This document shows, in pieces, positions 23,729 to 34,006 of a DNA stretch of 64,000 nucleotides (position 1 is the first letter of the stretch; each line of letters begins with the position of its first letter). The notes beneath the pieces were generated by a model, which was not told the origin of the DNA, ran no database searches, and saw only the letters and a list, made by a program, of their open reading frames with translations. Where the stretch lies: NCBI RefSeq assembly GCF_014155765.1, contig NZ_SCKT01000001.1, forward strand, positions 1,116,001-1,180,000, given 5' to 3'. Made by a program: the position numbers and the translations under genes. Origin of the DNA: Pantoea dispersa (lineage in GTDB: Bacteria > Pseudomonadota > Gammaproteobacteria > Enterobacterales > Enterobacteriaceae).

Positions 23729-25114
23729 TTATTTACGGCGCCAGCTTGACCCCTGCGGGCCATCTTCCACGATGACGCCCAGCTCGTTCAGCTTGTCACG
23801 TGCGATGTCTGCCTGCGCCCAGTCTTTTGCAGCACGCGCATCGGCGCGGGTTTTCACCCAGTGTTCAATCTCTGCCACTTCGTCGGCATTGACCTGTGCG
23901 CCACTCTGCAGGAACTGCTCCGGATCCTGCTGCAGAATGCCCAGTACATCGGCCAGCTGACGCAGTTTCGCGGCCAGCGCATCGGCGGCGGCTTTATCTT
24001 CACCCTTCAGGCGATTGACTTCACGCGCCATATCGAAGAGCACCGAGTAAGCTTCCGGCGTGTTGAAATCATCGTCCATGGCGCTACGGAAGCGGGCTTC
24101 AAACGCCTCACCGCCAGCCGGCGTCGCGCTGGCATCGGTATGGCGCAGCGCGGTGTAAAGGCGCTCCAGCGCCGCGCGTGCCTGATTCAGGTTATCTTCG
24201 CCATAGTTAAGCTGGCTGCGATAGTGGCCGGACATCAGGAAGTAGCGCACGGTTTCCGCATCGTAGTGCTGCAGCACATCGCGCACGGTAAAGAAGTTGC
24301 CGAGCGATTTCGACATCTTTTCCCGGTCAACCATCACCATGCCGGAGTGCATCCAGTAGTTCACGTAAGGGCCATCATGTGCACAGGTCGACTGCGCCAC
24401 TTCGTTTTCATGGTGCGGGAACATCAGGTCCGAACCACCGCCGTGGATGTCGAAATGGGTGCCAAGCTGTTTGCAGTTCATCGCCGAGCACTCAATGTGC
24501 CAGCCCGGGCGGCCGTTGCCCCACGGTGAGTTCCACGCCGGCTCATCAGCCTTGGACATTTTCCACAGCACAAAGTCCATCGGGTTGCGCTTCACTTCCG
24601 CCACTTCCACGCGCGCGCCGGCCTGCAGCTGTTCGAGATCCTGACGCGACAGCGCGCCGTAATCTTTATCGCTCAGCACATCAAACATCACGTCGCCGTT
24701 ATCCGCCACGTAGGCATGGCCGCGATCGATCAGCTTGCCGACCAGTTCGATGATCTCCGCGATGTGGCGCGTGGCGCGCGGCTCGAGATCCGGCGGCAAA
24801 ATACCCAGCGCGGCAAAATCTTTGTGCATTTCGGCGATCATCCGGTTGGTCAGCGTTTCGATGCTTTCCCCGTTTTCGTTGGCACGTTTAATGATCTTGT
24901 CATCGATATCAGTGATATTACGCACATATTTCAGCTTATAGCCCACGTAACGCAGGTAACGCGCGACCACGTCGAATGCCACAAAGGTACGCCCATGGCC
25001 GATATGACAGAGGTCGTAAACCGTGATTCCACACACGTACATACCGATTTCACCGGCATGAATGGGTTTAAATTCCTCTTTCTGGCGACTCAGGGTGTTA
25101 TAGATCTTTAGCAT
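23729..25114 (-). CDS. cysS: CysS, cysteinyl-tRNA synthetase
   Basis: 461 residues, as in E. coli. It charges tRNA-Cys with cysteine. Class I signatures: HIGH as [10 protein letters not shown] near residue 36 and KMSKS as [12 protein letters not shown] near 265. Zinc ligands: Cys28 in YVCGITVYD, and the later Cys/His set in HIECSAM and MFPHHENE. It is transcribed divergently from ppiB, as in E. coli. Confidence 0.98.
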   Translation of the reverse strand: MLKIYNTLSRQKEEFKPIHAGEIGMYVCGITVYDLCHIGHGRTFVAFDVVARYLRYVGYKLKYVRNITDIDDKIIKRANENGESIETLTNRMIAEMHKDFAALGILPPDLEPRATRHIAEIIELVGKLIDRGHAYVADNGDVMFDVLSDKDYGALSRQDLEQLQAGARVEVAEVKRNPMDFVLWKMSKADEPAWNSPWGNGRPGWHIECSAMNCKQLGTHFDIHGGGSDLMFPHHENEVAQSTCAHDGPYVNYWMHSGMVMVDREKMSKSLGNFFTVRDVLQHYDAETVRYFLMSGHYRSQLNYGEDNLNQARAALERLYTALRHTDASATPAGGEAFEARFRSAMDDDFNTPEAYSVLFDMAREVNRLKGEDKAAADALAAKLRQLADVLGILQQDPEQFLQSGAQVNADEVAEIEHWVKTRADARAAKDWAQADIARDKLNELGVIVEDGPQGSSWRRK

Positions 25115-25332
25115 TGAACGATTCCGTTGTTTACGTGTGCGGGATACGCCTTCTTGATGTAGCCGGTTATTGTGCCGTATTTTTCCGACTTGTGCATCGC
25201 TCGCTTCGCAACTGCCGTTGCCTTACTGACGCGTTATTGGAAATTGTGATATAAGAGGCGTCTACAAAAATGCCCCGCCGCCTTGCCGGTGCGGCAGTTG
25301 ATACTGACGACAACCTCCACAGGACGAATATA

Positions 25333-25827
25333 ATGGTCACTTTCCAGACGAACCATGGCGATATCGTAATCAAAACCTTCGATGACAAAGCGCCGGCTAC
25401 CGTACAGAACTTCCTGGACTACTGCCGTGAAGGTTTCTACGACAACACCATTTTTCACCGCGTGATCAACGGTTTCATGATTCAGGGCGGCGGTTTCGAG
25501 CCGGGCATGAAGCAGAAAGCCACCAAAGCAGACATCCGCAACGAAGCCAATAACGGCCTGAAAAACACCAAAGGCACGCTGGCGATGGCGCGTACCCAGG
25601 CACCTCACTCGGCTACCGCACAGTTCTTCATCAACGTTGCCGATAACGACTTCCTGAACTTCCGTGACGAAAGCCTGCAGGGCTGGGGTTACTGCGTGTT
25701 TGCTGAAGTGGTTGAAGGCATGGACGTGGTCGAAAAAATCAAAGCAGTGAAAACCGGCCGCAGCGGCATGCACCAGGACGTGCCGGTTGATGACGTGATC
25801 ATCCAGAAAGTGACCGTCAGCGAGTAA
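25333..25827 (+). CDS. ppiB: PpiB, cytoplasmic peptidyl-prolyl isomerase (cyclophilin B)
   Basis: 164 residues, as in E. coli. Cyclophilin core: [13 protein letters not shown] with the catalytic Arg, [20 protein letters not shown] and [17 protein letters not shown]. There is no signal peptide, which separates it from periplasmic PpiA. The ATG 25333 follows AGGA. The stop overlaps the lpxH ATG (TAATG), implying coupling. Confidence 0.97.
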   Translation: MVTFQTNHGDIVIKTFDDKAPATVQNFLDYCREGFYDNTIFHRVINGFMIQGGGFEPGMKQKATKADIRNEANNGLKNTKGTLAMARTQAPHSATAQFFINVADNDFLNFRDESLQGWGYCVFAEVVEGMDVVEKIKAVKTGRSGMHQDVPVDDVIIQKVTVSE

Positions 25828-26543
25828 TGTCGCGCACGCTGTTTATCGCAGATTTACATCTGTGTCAGGAAGAACCGGCAATCACTGCCGGTTTTCTGCA
25901 TTTTTTGCAGGGGGAAGCGCAGCAGTGTGATGCGCTTTACATCCTTGGCGATCTGTTTGAAGCCTGGATTGGCGATGACGATCCTAATCCGCTGCATCAG
26001 CAGATCGCCGACGCCCTGCGTGCCCTGCCGGTGCCAAAATTCTTTATTCACGGCAATCGCGACTTCCTGTTAGGTCAACAGTTCGCCCGCGCCAGCGGCA
26101 TGACGCTGCTGCCCGAAGAGCAGGTGCTGGAGCGCTATGGTCAGCGCGTGCTGATGATGCACGGCGACACGCTGTGTACGGACGATCACGGTTATCAGCG
26201 TTTTCGCGCCAAAGTCCATCAGCGCTGGCTGCAGCGGCTGTTTCTCGCGCTGCCGTTGCGTCTGCGCATGCGCATTGCTGCGCGGATGCGGGCCGACAGC
26301 AAGCAGGCCAACCAGCACAAGTCACTGAGCATCATGGACGTCAATCCGCAGGCGGTAGCCGCGGCGCTGACGCGCCAGCAGGTGCCGATCCTGATTCACG
26401 GCCACACCCATCGTCCGGCGATTCATAAGTTCGAGCTCGCCGGCACGCCAGCGCAACGCGCGGTGCTGGGCGCGTGGCATGAGCGCGGATCAATGATTCA
26501 GCTGGACGCACAGGGCGTGCAGTTAATCGAATTTCCTTTCTGA
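25827..26543 (+). CDS. lpxH: LpxH, UDP-2,3-diacylglucosamine diphosphatase
   Basis: 238 residues. It hydrolyses UDP-diacylglucosamine to lipid X, step four of lipid A synthesis, at the inner membrane face. Metallophosphoesterase motifs in order: [39 protein letters not shown] and [10 protein letters not shown]. It is coupled to ppiB by overlapping stop/start codons. Confidence 0.97.
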   Translation: MSRTLFIADLHLCQEEPAITAGFLHFLQGEAQQCDALYILGDLFEAWIGDDDPNPLHQQIADALRALPVPKFFIHGNRDFLLGQQFARASGMTLLPEEQVLERYGQRVLMMHGDTLCTDDHGYQRFRAKVHQRWLQRLFLALPLRLRMRIAARMRADSKQANQHKSLSIMDVNPQAVAAALTRQQVPILIHGHTHRPAIHKFELAGTPAQRAVLGAWHERGSMIQLDAQGVQLIEFPF

Positions 26544-26575
26544 TTGTTTGCGGCGGAAATGCCGGTTTTCCGCCT

Positions 26576-26591
26576 ACGCAACCGTTTTCCT
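26576..26591. promoter_or_regulatory. PurR box of the purEK operon
   Basis: ACGCAACCGTTTTCCT matches the PurR consensus ACGCAAACGTTTTCNT at all defined positions but one. It overlaps the -35 region (TTTTCC 26585-26590); the -10 is TATTCT (26608-26613) with a TG extension and 17-base spacer. PurR with hypoxanthine or guanine would block purEK. Confidence 0.88.
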
Positions 26592-26676
26592 TGCCGCTGT
26601 CTCGTGCTATTCTCTGTGCCCTTCTTTACCTGCCCGCCCGGCCAGGTTCGTTTGATTATTCACAGGAGTTGACCGC

Positions 26677-27186
26677 ATGTCATCCAACGCCGCCCCGGCC
26701 CGTATCGCCATCGTCATGGGTTCCAAAAGTGACTGGGCTACCATGCAGTTCGCCGAGGAAATCCTTAACAGCCTGGATGTCCCGTTCCACGTTGAAGTGG
26801 TCTCTGCGCACCGCACGCCAGATAAGCTGTTCAGCTTCGCAGAGCGCGCAGCCGACAACGGTTTTCAGGTGATCATCGCCGGTGCCGGCGGTGCGGCGCA
26901 CCTGCCAGGCATGCTGGCGGCGAAAACCCTGCTGCCGGTGCTGGGCGTACCGGTACAGAGCGCAGCACTGAGCGGCGTGGACAGCCTCTACTCCATCGTA
27001 CAGATGCCGCGCGGGATTCCGGTCGGTACGCTGGCCATCGGTAAAGCCGGTGCCGCCAACGCCGCACTGCTGGCGGCGCAGATCCTGGCGATTCACGATC
27101 GCGAGCTGGCTGCACGCCTGGCCGCCTGGCGTCAGAGCCAGACCGATGAGGTGCTGAATAATCCGGATCCGCGGGAGGACGCATGA
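26677..27186 (+). CDS. purE: PurE, N5-CAIR mutase
   Basis: 169 residues, as in E. coli. It converts N5-carboxyaminoimidazole ribonucleotide to CAIR in purine synthesis. Motifs: [14 protein letters not shown] (substrate loop), [10 protein letters not shown] with the catalytic His, and [15 protein letters not shown]. An AGGAG ribosome-binding site precedes the ATG. It overlaps purK by four bases. Confidence 0.98.
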   Translation: MSSNAAPARIAIVMGSKSDWATMQFAEEILNSLDVPFHVEVVSAHRTPDKLFSFAERAADNGFQVIIAGAGGAAHLPGMLAAKTLLPVLGVPVQSAALSGVDSLYSIVQMPRGIPVGTLAIGKAGAANAALLAAQILAIHDRELAARLAAWRQSQTDEVLNNPDPREDA

Positions 27187-28247
27187 AGCCAGTTTGCGTA
27201 CTCGACAACGGTCAGCTGGGCCGCATGCTGCGCCAGGCCGGCGAGCCGCTGGGCATTGCCGTGTATCCGGTCGGGCTGGACGCGGAGCCATCGGCACTGC
27301 CGATCGCGCAAAGCGTAATCACCGCGGAAATCGAGCGCTGGCCGGAAACCGCGCTGACGCGCGAGCTGGCTAACCATCCGGCGTTCGTCAACCGCGATAT
27401 TTTTCCGCGCCTCGCCGATCGCCTGACGCAAAAGCAGCTGCTCGACCAGCTCAACCTGGCAACCGCGCCGTGGCAGTTGCTGGCTGATAAAAGCGAATGG
27501 CCGGCGGTATTCAGCACGCTGGGCGAGCTGGCGATTGTCAAGCGCCGCACCGGCGGCTACGACGGCCGCGGCCAGTGGCGCCTGCGCGCCGACGAAACCG
27601 CAACGCTGCCGGATGAGTGCTACGGCGAGTGCATCGTTGAGCAGGGTATTAACTTCAGCGGTGAAGTCTCGCTGGTGGGCGCGCGCGGGCACGATGGCCG
27701 CACGGTGTTTTATCCGCTGACGCACAACCTGCATCAGGACGGCATTCTGCGTACCAGCGTTGCCTTCCCGCAGGCTGATGCCGCGCAACAGCAGCAGGCA
27801 GAAGCGATGCTGAGCGCGATCATGCATGAGTTGAAGTACGTGGGCGTGATGGCGATGGAGTGTTTCGTCACGCCGCAGGGCTTGCTGATCAATGAGCTGG
27901 CACCGCGCGTGCACAACAGCGGCCACTGGACGCAGAATGGCGCCTCTATCAGCCAGTTTGAACTGCACCTGCGTGCGGTGCTCGGTCTGCCGCTGCCGCA
28001 GCCGGTGGTGTTTGCGCCGTCGGTGATGGTCAACCTGATTGGCACCGACCTCAATACCGACTGGCTGCAGCAGCCGCTGGTGCATCTGCACTGGTACGAC
28101 AAAGAAGTCCGCGCCGGACGTAAGGTCGGCCATCTGAATCTGACCGACAGCGATCCGGCACGCCTCACCGCCGCACTCAATGCGCTGGTACCGCTGCTGC
28201 CTGACGCCTATGCGAGCGGCATTGCGTGGGCCGTGGCGAAGCTGTAG
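27183..28247 (+). CDS. purK: PurK, N5-CAIR synthase (ATP-grasp)
   Basis: 354 residues. It carboxylates aminoimidazole ribonucleotide with ATP and bicarbonate and supplies PurE. ATP-grasp features: N-terminal [51 protein letters not shown], and [18 protein letters not shown] with metal ligands. An ATGA overlap with purE gives translational coupling. It ends next to a block of repeats. Confidence 0.98.
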   Translation: MKPVCVLDNGQLGRMLRQAGEPLGIAVYPVGLDAEPSALPIAQSVITAEIERWPETALTRELANHPAFVNRDIFPRLADRLTQKQLLDQLNLATAPWQLLADKSEWPAVFSTLGELAIVKRRTGGYDGRGQWRLRADETATLPDECYGECIVEQGINFSGEVSLVGARGHDGRTVFYPLTHNLHQDGILRTSVAFPQADAAQQQQAEAMLSAIMHELKYVGVMAMECFVTPQGLLINELAPRVHNSGHWTQNGASISQFELHLRAVLGLPLPQPVVFAPSVMVNLIGTDLNTDWLQQPLVHLHWYDKEVRAGRKVGHLNLTDSDPARLTAALNALVPLLPDAYASGIAWAVAKL

Positions 28248-28257
28248 TTCCGCGGTA

Positions 28258-28506
28258 TTCCCCTCACCCTTGCCCTCTCCCACAGGGAGAGGGGATTATA
28301 CGGTGCGATCTATAAGTTTGACGCTCACCTGAACGTTCTGAAGTGCAGAATCACTCATACGGGCTCGATCGGCCCCCTCTCCCGTGGGAGAGGGAATCAT
28401 GCGCTGCGATTTTCTGTTTAACGCTCACCTTAACGTCCTGAAGTGCAAAATCACGCATACGGGCTCGATCGGCTCCCTCTCCCGTGGGAGAGGGCTGGGG
28501 TGAGGG
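28258..28506. repeat. Palindromic repeat block with an exact 100-bp tandem unit
   Basis: This fills the gap between the convergent purK and ybbP genes. The motif CCCTCTCCC...GGGAGAGGG occurs three times (about 28273-28293, 28375-28394, 28475-28494), and the outer ends CCCTCACCCT and GGGGTGAGGG are inverted copies. The stretch from about 28294 repeats once with a period of exactly 100 bases (ACGCTCACCT at 28321 and 28421; CCCGTGGGAG at 28381 and 28481) with scattered changes. These hairpins may also act as transcription stops. Confidence 0.85.
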
Positions 28507-28508
28507 CA

Positions 28509-30926
28509 TCAGGCAGCATCAAACCGCCTGAACAGCGCTTTCCCCTTCAGTAAGCGGACACCCAGCCAGCCGCCGCACAGCGACAGCAATGCCGCGCCAC
28601 ACAGCGGCAGCGCCAGCCACAGCGTCCAGTCCGGCTGCCACGGGAAATCAAAAATCTTACGCTGAAGTCCCCACAGTGCCGCTTCCGCCCCCAGCGCCGC
28701 CGCGATTCCCGCGACCACGCCAAGCAGCGCAAACTCACACCACAGCGTACCGCGCAGCAGGCGCTGGCTGGCACCGAGCGTGCGATACACCACCAGCTCC
28801 TGCCGGCGCTGGCGCATGCCGACCTGGATCTGCGCCAGCAGCAGCAACACACCGCAAACCGTCACCAGGATCACCATGATCTCCAGCGCCTGACTCACCT
28901 GCGCCAGCACCTGTCCAATCTGCTTCAGCATGCTGCCGACATCCAGCAGGCTCAGCGTCGGGAACGCGCGGTTAAGCTGCGCCAGAAGCGCGGGATCGTT
29001 CGCCATGCGGAAGCTGGTCAGCCAGGTTTGTGGCTGCTGATCGAGCGCGCCCGGCGGGAAGATAAAGAAGAAGTTTGGCCGCAGGCTCTCCCAGTCGACC
29101 TTGCGCAGACTGGTGATCGTCGCACTGAACTGCTGCGTATCGCCGCTAAATGTCAGCCTGTCGCCGAGCCTGACGCCCAGACGATCGGCCAGCTCGACCT
29201 CCATCGAGACTTCACCGGCTTTCGGCGGCCAGCTGCCGGCCACCAGCGGATTGTGATCCGGACGCTCCGCCTGCCACGTCAGATTAAGCTCGCGGTTCAG
29301 CGCGTTATCCAGCCTGGGATCGGCCGGCTTGCCGTTCAGCTCAGTGAGCCTTGCCCGCACGATCGGATAGAAGGTTCCGGCGTTAACCTGATGCTGCCGC
29401 AGGAACTCGTCTACCTGCGGCACCTGCTGCTGGGTCAGATTGAGCAGAAAATAGTTAGGCGCATCCGCCGGTAATTGCTGCTGCCAGCGATCAAGCAGAT
29501 CGCCGCGCATCACCAGCAATAACGCCAGCAGCATAAAGGAGAGCGAAAACGCCGCCAGCTGGCTGAGCGTCATGGCTGGCTGACGCAGCAGACGGTTGAT
29601 CGCCAGGCGCAGCGCCAGATTACGCACCACCAGTCTGCGCAGCAGCAGGAGCGTGCCCCAGCCGAGCAGCGCCAGCAGCAGTGCCAGCATCACCACGCCA
29701 GCCAGCAGCGCCCACAGCATTTTGCTGCCGCCCATCAGCAGCGCAAGGAGCGCTACCACCACCAGCGCCATCACCGGCAGATAAATACGCAGCGGCCACA
29801 GCGTGGCTACCGCATCACGACGCAGCACGCGCAGCGGCTGTGTGGCCATCAGCAGACGGTACGGACGCAACCCGACCAGCAGCGAGATCACCACCAGCGC
29901 GCCAATCGCCCACAGCCACGGCCAGACGCTGGCAGCCGGTAAAGCGGCGGGCAGCACCGGTTTGAGCATCTGCAGCAGCGCGACTTCAATGCCCTGCCCC
30001 AGCGCACTGCCGGCGATAGCCGCCAGCAGCAGCACGGCCAGCCACTGACCGATAATCAGCCGCTGTAGCGATTTACGCGTGGCGCCCAGCGTTTTCAGCA
30101 CCGCCACCAGATCGTAACGGCTGCGGCAGTAATGACTCATGGCGACCGCCACTGCGGTAATTGCCAGCAGCAGGGTTAATAGCGCCGAGAGCAACAGAAA
30201 CTGCTGCGCACGCTGCATTGAGCGGCCCAGCGCATCCTCGGAATTCTCCACGCTGATCCAGCGCTCGCCGGCCTGCAACTGCGGCTGAATCCAGCGATCA
30301 TAGCGCGCCAGCGGTGCCGCCTCGCCGGAAAACTTATAGCGCCAGCTCAGCCGGCTACCGGGCTGGATCGCGCCGGTTTTCTCCACGTCAGCAAGGTTCA
30401 TCAGCAAACGCGGTGCCGTCTGAAACGGATTGAATCCGCCGTCCGGCTCCTGAATCACTTCGCCGGCAATGCGCAGCGTGGTATCGCCCACGTCAATGCG
30501 GTCACCGACCTTCAGGTTAAGCAGCGCCAGCAGACGCGGCGCGGCCAGCACCGTTCCGGCCACCGGACGCAGGCCGGGCGGATCCGTCTGCAGGGTGCCG
30601 AACATCGGGTACGCATCATCGACCGCTTTGACATCGGCCAGCTGCGGTGTCTCCTGCGCAAAGGTCATGGTCATAAAGCTGAGCTGCCGGCTGACCGCCA
30701 GCCCCTCTTCGCGCGCTTTGTCCAGCCACGCATCCGGTGCCGGTTTACTGCTGCGCAGCGTGCGGTCGCCGGCCATAAAGTCACGGCTCTGCTGGCTCAG
30801 CCCTTTCTCCATGCGATCGCTGATGGAGCCCAGCGCCAGCACGCAGGCCACCGCCAGCGTTAGCGCCAGCCAGACAATCAACAGCGAGGGCGAACGCCAC
30901 TCGCGCCAGAACCAGCGCCAGATCAT
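28509..30926 (-). CDS. ybbP: YbbP, FtsX-type ABC permease
   Basis: 805 residues (E. coli YbbP 804). Layout: N-terminal helix after MIWRWFWREWRSPSLLIVWL, a large periplasmic domain (about 45-245), membrane helices near 250-370, further helices near 390-480, a second periplasmic domain (about 485-680) and C-terminal helices. It pairs with the ATPase YbbA as a MacB/FtsX-type complex that acts on envelope substrates; the exact cargo is not settled. The ATG 30926 follows GGAGGAAGC and overlaps the ybbA stop (ATGA). Confidence 0.95.
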   Translation of the reverse strand: MIWRWFWREWRSPSLLIVWLALTLAVACVLALGSISDRMEKGLSQQSRDFMAGDRTLRSSKPAPDAWLDKAREEGLAVSRQLSFMTMTFAQETPQLADVKAVDDAYPMFGTLQTDPPGLRPVAGTVLAAPRLLALLNLKVGDRIDVGDTTLRIAGEVIQEPDGGFNPFQTAPRLLMNLADVEKTGAIQPGSRLSWRYKFSGEAAPLARYDRWIQPQLQAGERWISVENSEDALGRSMQRAQQFLLLSALLTLLLAITAVAVAMSHYCRSRYDLVAVLKTLGATRKSLQRLIIGQWLAVLLLAAIAGSALGQGIEVALLQMLKPVLPAALPAASVWPWLWAIGALVVISLLVGLRPYRLLMATQPLRVLRRDAVATLWPLRIYLPVMALVVVALLALLMGGSKMLWALLAGVVMLALLLALLGWGTLLLLRRLVVRNLALRLAINRLLRQPAMTLSQLAAFSLSFMLLALLLVMRGDLLDRWQQQLPADAPNYFLLNLTQQQVPQVDEFLRQHQVNAGTFYPIVRARLTELNGKPADPRLDNALNRELNLTWQAERPDHNPLVAGSWPPKAGEVSMEVELADRLGVRLGDRLTFSGDTQQFSATITSLRKVDWESLRPNFFFIFPPGALDQQPQTWLTSFRMANDPALLAQLNRAFPTLSLLDVGSMLKQIGQVLAQVSQALEIMVILVTVCGVLLLLAQIQVGMRQRRQELVVYRTLGASQRLLRGTLWCEFALLGVVAGIAAALGAEAALWGLQRKIFDFPWQPDWTLWLALPLCGAALLSLCGGWLGVRLLKGKALFRRFDAA

Positions 30927-31609
30927 GCTTCCTCCCACAACTTGCCGTCGCGCAGCCGCAGGCGACGATCGCAGCGTGCAGCCAGCTGCTCATCGTGCGT
31001 CACCAGAATCAGCGTGGTGGCGAAGTCGCGGTTAAGGGAAAACAGCAGATCGGCGATGCGATCGCCGGTTTTGCAATCGAGGTTACCGGTCGGCTCATCG
31101 GCAAACAGCAGGCCGGGACGGCCGCTGAAGGCGCGTGCCAGCGCCACGCGCTGCTGTTCGCCGCCGGAGAGCTGGGCCGGCAGATGGTGCAGACGATCTT
31201 TCAGTCCGAGCTGCGTCAGTAATTCAGTGGCCTGCGCGCGACTGTCGCGATCGCTGTCTCCGCGCAGCAGTGCAGGAAGCTGCACGTTCTCCAGCGCGTT
31301 GAGCGTGGGCACCAGCATAAAGGACTGAAACACAAAGCCGACCTCACGCGCGCGCAGCGCGGCGCGCTGCTCTTCGTTCATCTGGTGCAGCGGCTGGCCC
31401 AGCAGATGCACTTCGCCGCTGCTGCCATCATCCAGTCCGGCGAGAATCCCCAGCAGGGTGGATTTCCCGGATCCCGACTCGCCGATCAGCGCCAGCGTCT
31501 CGGCTGGTTTGACAACCAGCTCAACTCCGGTAAGGATGGTCAGCTGATGCTCTCCCTGACCGACGGACTTAGTAAGATGATGAACTGCAACAATGTTTTC
31601 CGCTGGCAT
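30923..31609 (-). CDS. ybbA: YbbA, ABC transporter ATPase
   Basis: 228 residues, LolD/MacB-type. Walker A GESGSGKSTLLG, Q-loop FVFQSFMLVPTL, signature LSGGEQQRVALARA, Walker B LLFADEPTGNLD and H-loop LILVTHDEQLAA. It is followed by ybbP with an ATGA overlap. Its 5' end overlaps the start of tesA on the other strand by 33 bases, the same head-to-head overlap as in E. coli. Confidence 0.96.
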   Translation of the reverse strand: MPAENIVAVHHLTKSVGQGEHQLTILTGVELVVKPAETLALIGESGSGKSTLLGILAGLDDGSSGEVHLLGQPLHQMNEEQRAALRAREVGFVFQSFMLVPTLNALENVQLPALLRGDSDRDSRAQATELLTQLGLKDRLHHLPAQLSGGEQQRVALARAFSGRPGLLFADEPTGNLDCKTGDRIADLLFSLNRDFATTLILVTHDEQLAARCDRRLRLRDGKLWEEA

Positions 31610-32203
31610 TATTCCTTCCTGTTGTTATTGCTGCTGCTGGTGTCGCGCATCGCCGCCGCCGATACCCTGCTGATTCTCGGCGATAGCCTGAGTGCCGGCT
31701 ATCGCATGTCCGCCACCGCCGCCTGGCCGAGCCTGCTCGACAAAACCTGGCAACAGCAGCCCAAAGTGGTTAACGCCAGCATCAGCGGTGATACCGCCGG
31801 TCAGGGGCTGGCGCGGTTGCCGGGCCTATTAAAACAGCATCAGCCGCAGTGGGTGTTAATCGAATTGGGCGGTAACGATGGGCTGCGCGGCTTCCCGCCG
31901 CAAAACATCGCGCAGGATCTGAGTAAAATTATCGATCAGGTCAAAGCCGCTAACGCCCAGCCGCTGCTGATGCAAATTCGTCTGCCGGCTAATTATGGCC
32001 GACGCTACACCGACGCGTTCAGCGCGCTCTATCCGCGCCTCGCGCAGCAGTATCATATTCCGCTGGTACCGTTCTTTATGGAGCAGGTTTATCTGAAGCC
32101 GGAGTGGATGCAGCAGGACGGTATTCACCCCAATCCGGATGCGCAGCCGTTCATCGCCAACCTGATGGCTGAGCAACTGGCTCCGCTAGTTAAGCATGAT
32201 TAA
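31577..32203 (+). CDS. tesA: TesA, periplasmic thioesterase I/protease I
   Basis: 208 residues (E. coli 208). A signal peptide MMNCNNVFRWHYSFLLLLLL is cleaved after AAA. It is a SGNH hydrolase: LILGDSLSAGYRM (Ser), SISGDTAGQGLARL (Gly), ELGGNDGLRG (Asn) and DGIHPNPDAQ (Asp-His). It hydrolyses acyl-thioesters, lysophospholipids and some peptide esters in the periplasm. The start MMNCNNVFRW matches E. coli MMNFNNVFRW and lies inside ybbA on the opposite strand. Confidence 0.97.
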   Translation: MMNCNNVFRWHYSFLLLLLLLVSRIAAADTLLILGDSLSAGYRMSATAAWPSLLDKTWQQQPKVVNASISGDTAGQGLARLPGLLKQHQPQWVLIELGGNDGLRGFPPQNIAQDLSKIIDQVKAANAQPLLMQIRLPANYGRRYTDAFSALYPRLAQQYHIPLVPFFMEQVYLKPEWMQQDGIHPNPDAQPFIANLMAEQLAPLVKHD

Positions 32204-32234
32204 CGCCGCGACGTGCCCAATGACAGGTAAAGAT

Positions 32235-33008
32235 ATGCAAAAGTCCGTATTAATTACCGGCTGCTCCAGCGGCATCGGTCTGGTGGCGGCCAACGATCTG
32301 CTGGCGCGCGGCTATCGCGTGCTGGCCGCCTGTCGCCGCGCCGACGATGTGGCGCGCATGGATGAGCTCGGCTTCACCGGCATCCTGCTGGATCTTGACG
32401 ATCCGGCCAGCGTGGATGCCGCCGCCGATCGCGTGCTGGCCCTCACCGATCACTGCCTGCACGGGCTGTTCAATAACGGCGGCTTCGGCCAGTACGGTCC
32501 GCTGACCAGCGTGTCGCGTCAGCAGCTGGAGCAGCAATTCTCCACCAACTTTTTCGGCACCCACCAGCTGACGCTGCGCCTGTTGCCGGCGCTGCAAAAT
32601 AGCGGCGACGGGCGGATTATCAACACCAGCTCGGTGCTCGGCCTGATTTCCACGCCGGGCCGCGGCGCTTATGCCGCCAGTAAATGGGCGCTGGAGGCGT
32701 GGAGCGATGCGCTGCGCATGGAAGTGCGCCACAGCGGCGTGCGCGTCAGCCTGATTGAGCCAGGCCCGATTACCACCCGCTTTACCGAAAACGTGCAGCA
32801 GGGCGAACGCGACAAGCCCGTGCGCAACCCCGGTATCGCCGCGCGCTTTAGCCTGCCGCCGGAGGCGATTCTGCCGAAACTGCGGCATGCGCTGGAGAGT
32901 AAACATCCGCGCCTGCGCTATCCGGTGACGCTGGTCGCCTGGGCGATGAGTCTGCTTAAACGACTGCTGCCGGGCTGGATGCTGGATCGCATTTTACGCA
33001 GTAACTAA
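32235..33008 (+). CDS. ybbO: YbbO, short-chain dehydrogenase/reductase
   Basis: 257 residues from ATG 32235 (behind AGGTAAAGAT). An alternative ATG at 32196 adds 13 residues (MINAATCPMTGKD) that resemble the annotated E. coli N-terminus, so the longer form is possible and would overlap tesA. SDR motifs: [18 protein letters not shown] (cofactor loop), [13 protein letters not shown], catalytic TSSVLGL with Ser, [19 protein letters not shown] with Tyr-x3-Lys. E. coli YbbO is an NADP-dependent aldehyde reductase. Hydrophobic C-terminal residues may contact membrane. Confidence 0.93.
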   Translation: MQKSVLITGCSSGIGLVAANDLLARGYRVLAACRRADDVARMDELGFTGILLDLDDPASVDAAADRVLALTDHCLHGLFNNGGFGQYGPLTSVSRQQLEQQFSTNFFGTHQLTLRLLPALQNSGDGRIINTSSVLGLISTPGRGAYAASKWALEAWSDALRMEVRHSGVRVSLIEPGPITTRFTENVQQGERDKPVRNPGIAARFSLPPEAILPKLRHALESKHPRLRYPVTLVAWAMSLLKRLLPGWMLDRILRSN

Positions 33009-33087
33009 ACTGCAAGCCGGAATTGAACTTGAAGCCGGGGCGTTTGCCCCCATATCCTCAACACACTTTCTGCCAAGAGACGTATTC

Positions 33088-33942
33088 ATGTCACACGCTT
33101 TGATTATCGACATCAACGAATCCAACCTGCAGCAGACGCTGGAGCAATCGATGCAGCTGCCGGTACTGTTCTACTTCTGGTCGGAGCGCAGCCAGCACTG
33201 CCAGCAGCTGACGCCGGTGCTGGAGCGTCTGGCACAGGAGTACGCCGGCCAGTTTATTCTGGCGAAGCTGGATTGCGATAAAGAGCAGCTGGTGGCATCG
33301 CAGTTTGGTCTGCGCTCTCTGCCGACCGTCTACCTGTTCCAGAACGGCCAGCCGGTCGATGGCTTCCAGGGCCCGCAGCCGGAAGAGGCGATTCGCGCGC
33401 TGCTGGAGAAAGTCCTGCCGCGTGAAGATGAGTTAAAGGCGCAGCAGGCGATGCAGCTGATGCAGGAAGGCAAGCCGCTGGATGCGCTACCGCTGCTGAA
33501 AGACGCCTGGCAGCTGAGCAATCAGAACAGTGAAATTGGTTTTCTGCTGGCAGAAGTCCTGATCACCCTGAACCGCAGCGAAGAAGCCGAAGCGGTGCTG
33601 GCTGTGGTGCCGTTGCAGGATCAGGATACGCGCTATCAGAGCCTGATTTCGCAAATCGACCTGCTGAAACAGGCCGCCGACACGCCGGAGATCCAGCAAT
33701 TGCAGGAGCAGATGGCAAGCGAACCGGACAACGCCGGTCTGGCTGCTAAACTTGCGTTACAGCTGCATCAGGTAGGCCGCAATGAAGAAGCGCTGGAGCT
33801 GTTGTTAGATTTTCTGAAGCGCGATCTCAGCGCCGGTGACGGCGAAGTGCGCAAAATGTTCCAGGAGATTCTGGCGGCCCTCGGCACCGGCGATGCCCTC
33901 GCCTCGCGCTATCGTCGCCAGCTCTACTCGCTGCTGTACTGA
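33088..33942 (+). CDS. cnoX: CnoX (YbbN), chaperedoxin
   Basis: 284 residues. An N-terminal thioredoxin fold (1-110) whose CxxC has become SQHC in [11 protein letters not shown], as in E. coli, so it is not a thiol-disulfide reductase. The C-terminal part (115-284) holds TPR-like helices. In E. coli it holds oxidation-damaged proteins after HOCl stress and hands them to GroEL and DnaK. It sits between ybbO and qmcA; the fetAB pair that E. coli has here is absent. Confidence 0.96.
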   Translation: MSHALIIDINESNLQQTLEQSMQLPVLFYFWSERSQHCQQLTPVLERLAQEYAGQFILAKLDCDKEQLVASQFGLRSLPTVYLFQNGQPVDGFQGPQPEEAIRALLEKVLPREDELKAQQAMQLMQEGKPLDALPLLKDAWQLSNQNSEIGFLLAEVLITLNRSEEAEAVLAVVPLQDQDTRYQSLISQIDLLKQAADTPEIQQLQEQMASEPDNAGLAAKLALQLHQVGRNEEALELLLDFLKRDLSAGDGEVRKMFQEILAALGTGDALASRYRRQLYSLLY

Positions 33943-34006
33943 CCGGTACCGCGCGGTAAACGGGCCGAAGCGACTCGGCCCGACAATCTGACAGCCAGGA
34001 GGTTAT

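Noticed and set aside
27132-28283. 383-codon open frame opposite purK
   Set aside because: Antisense shadow of the ATP-grasp gene, Gln/Arg/His-rich without domains.
33961-33982. Hairpin CGGGCCGA...TCGGCCCG between cnoX and qmcA
   Set aside because: No T-run; could be an mRNA hairpin, but there is no evidence of termination.
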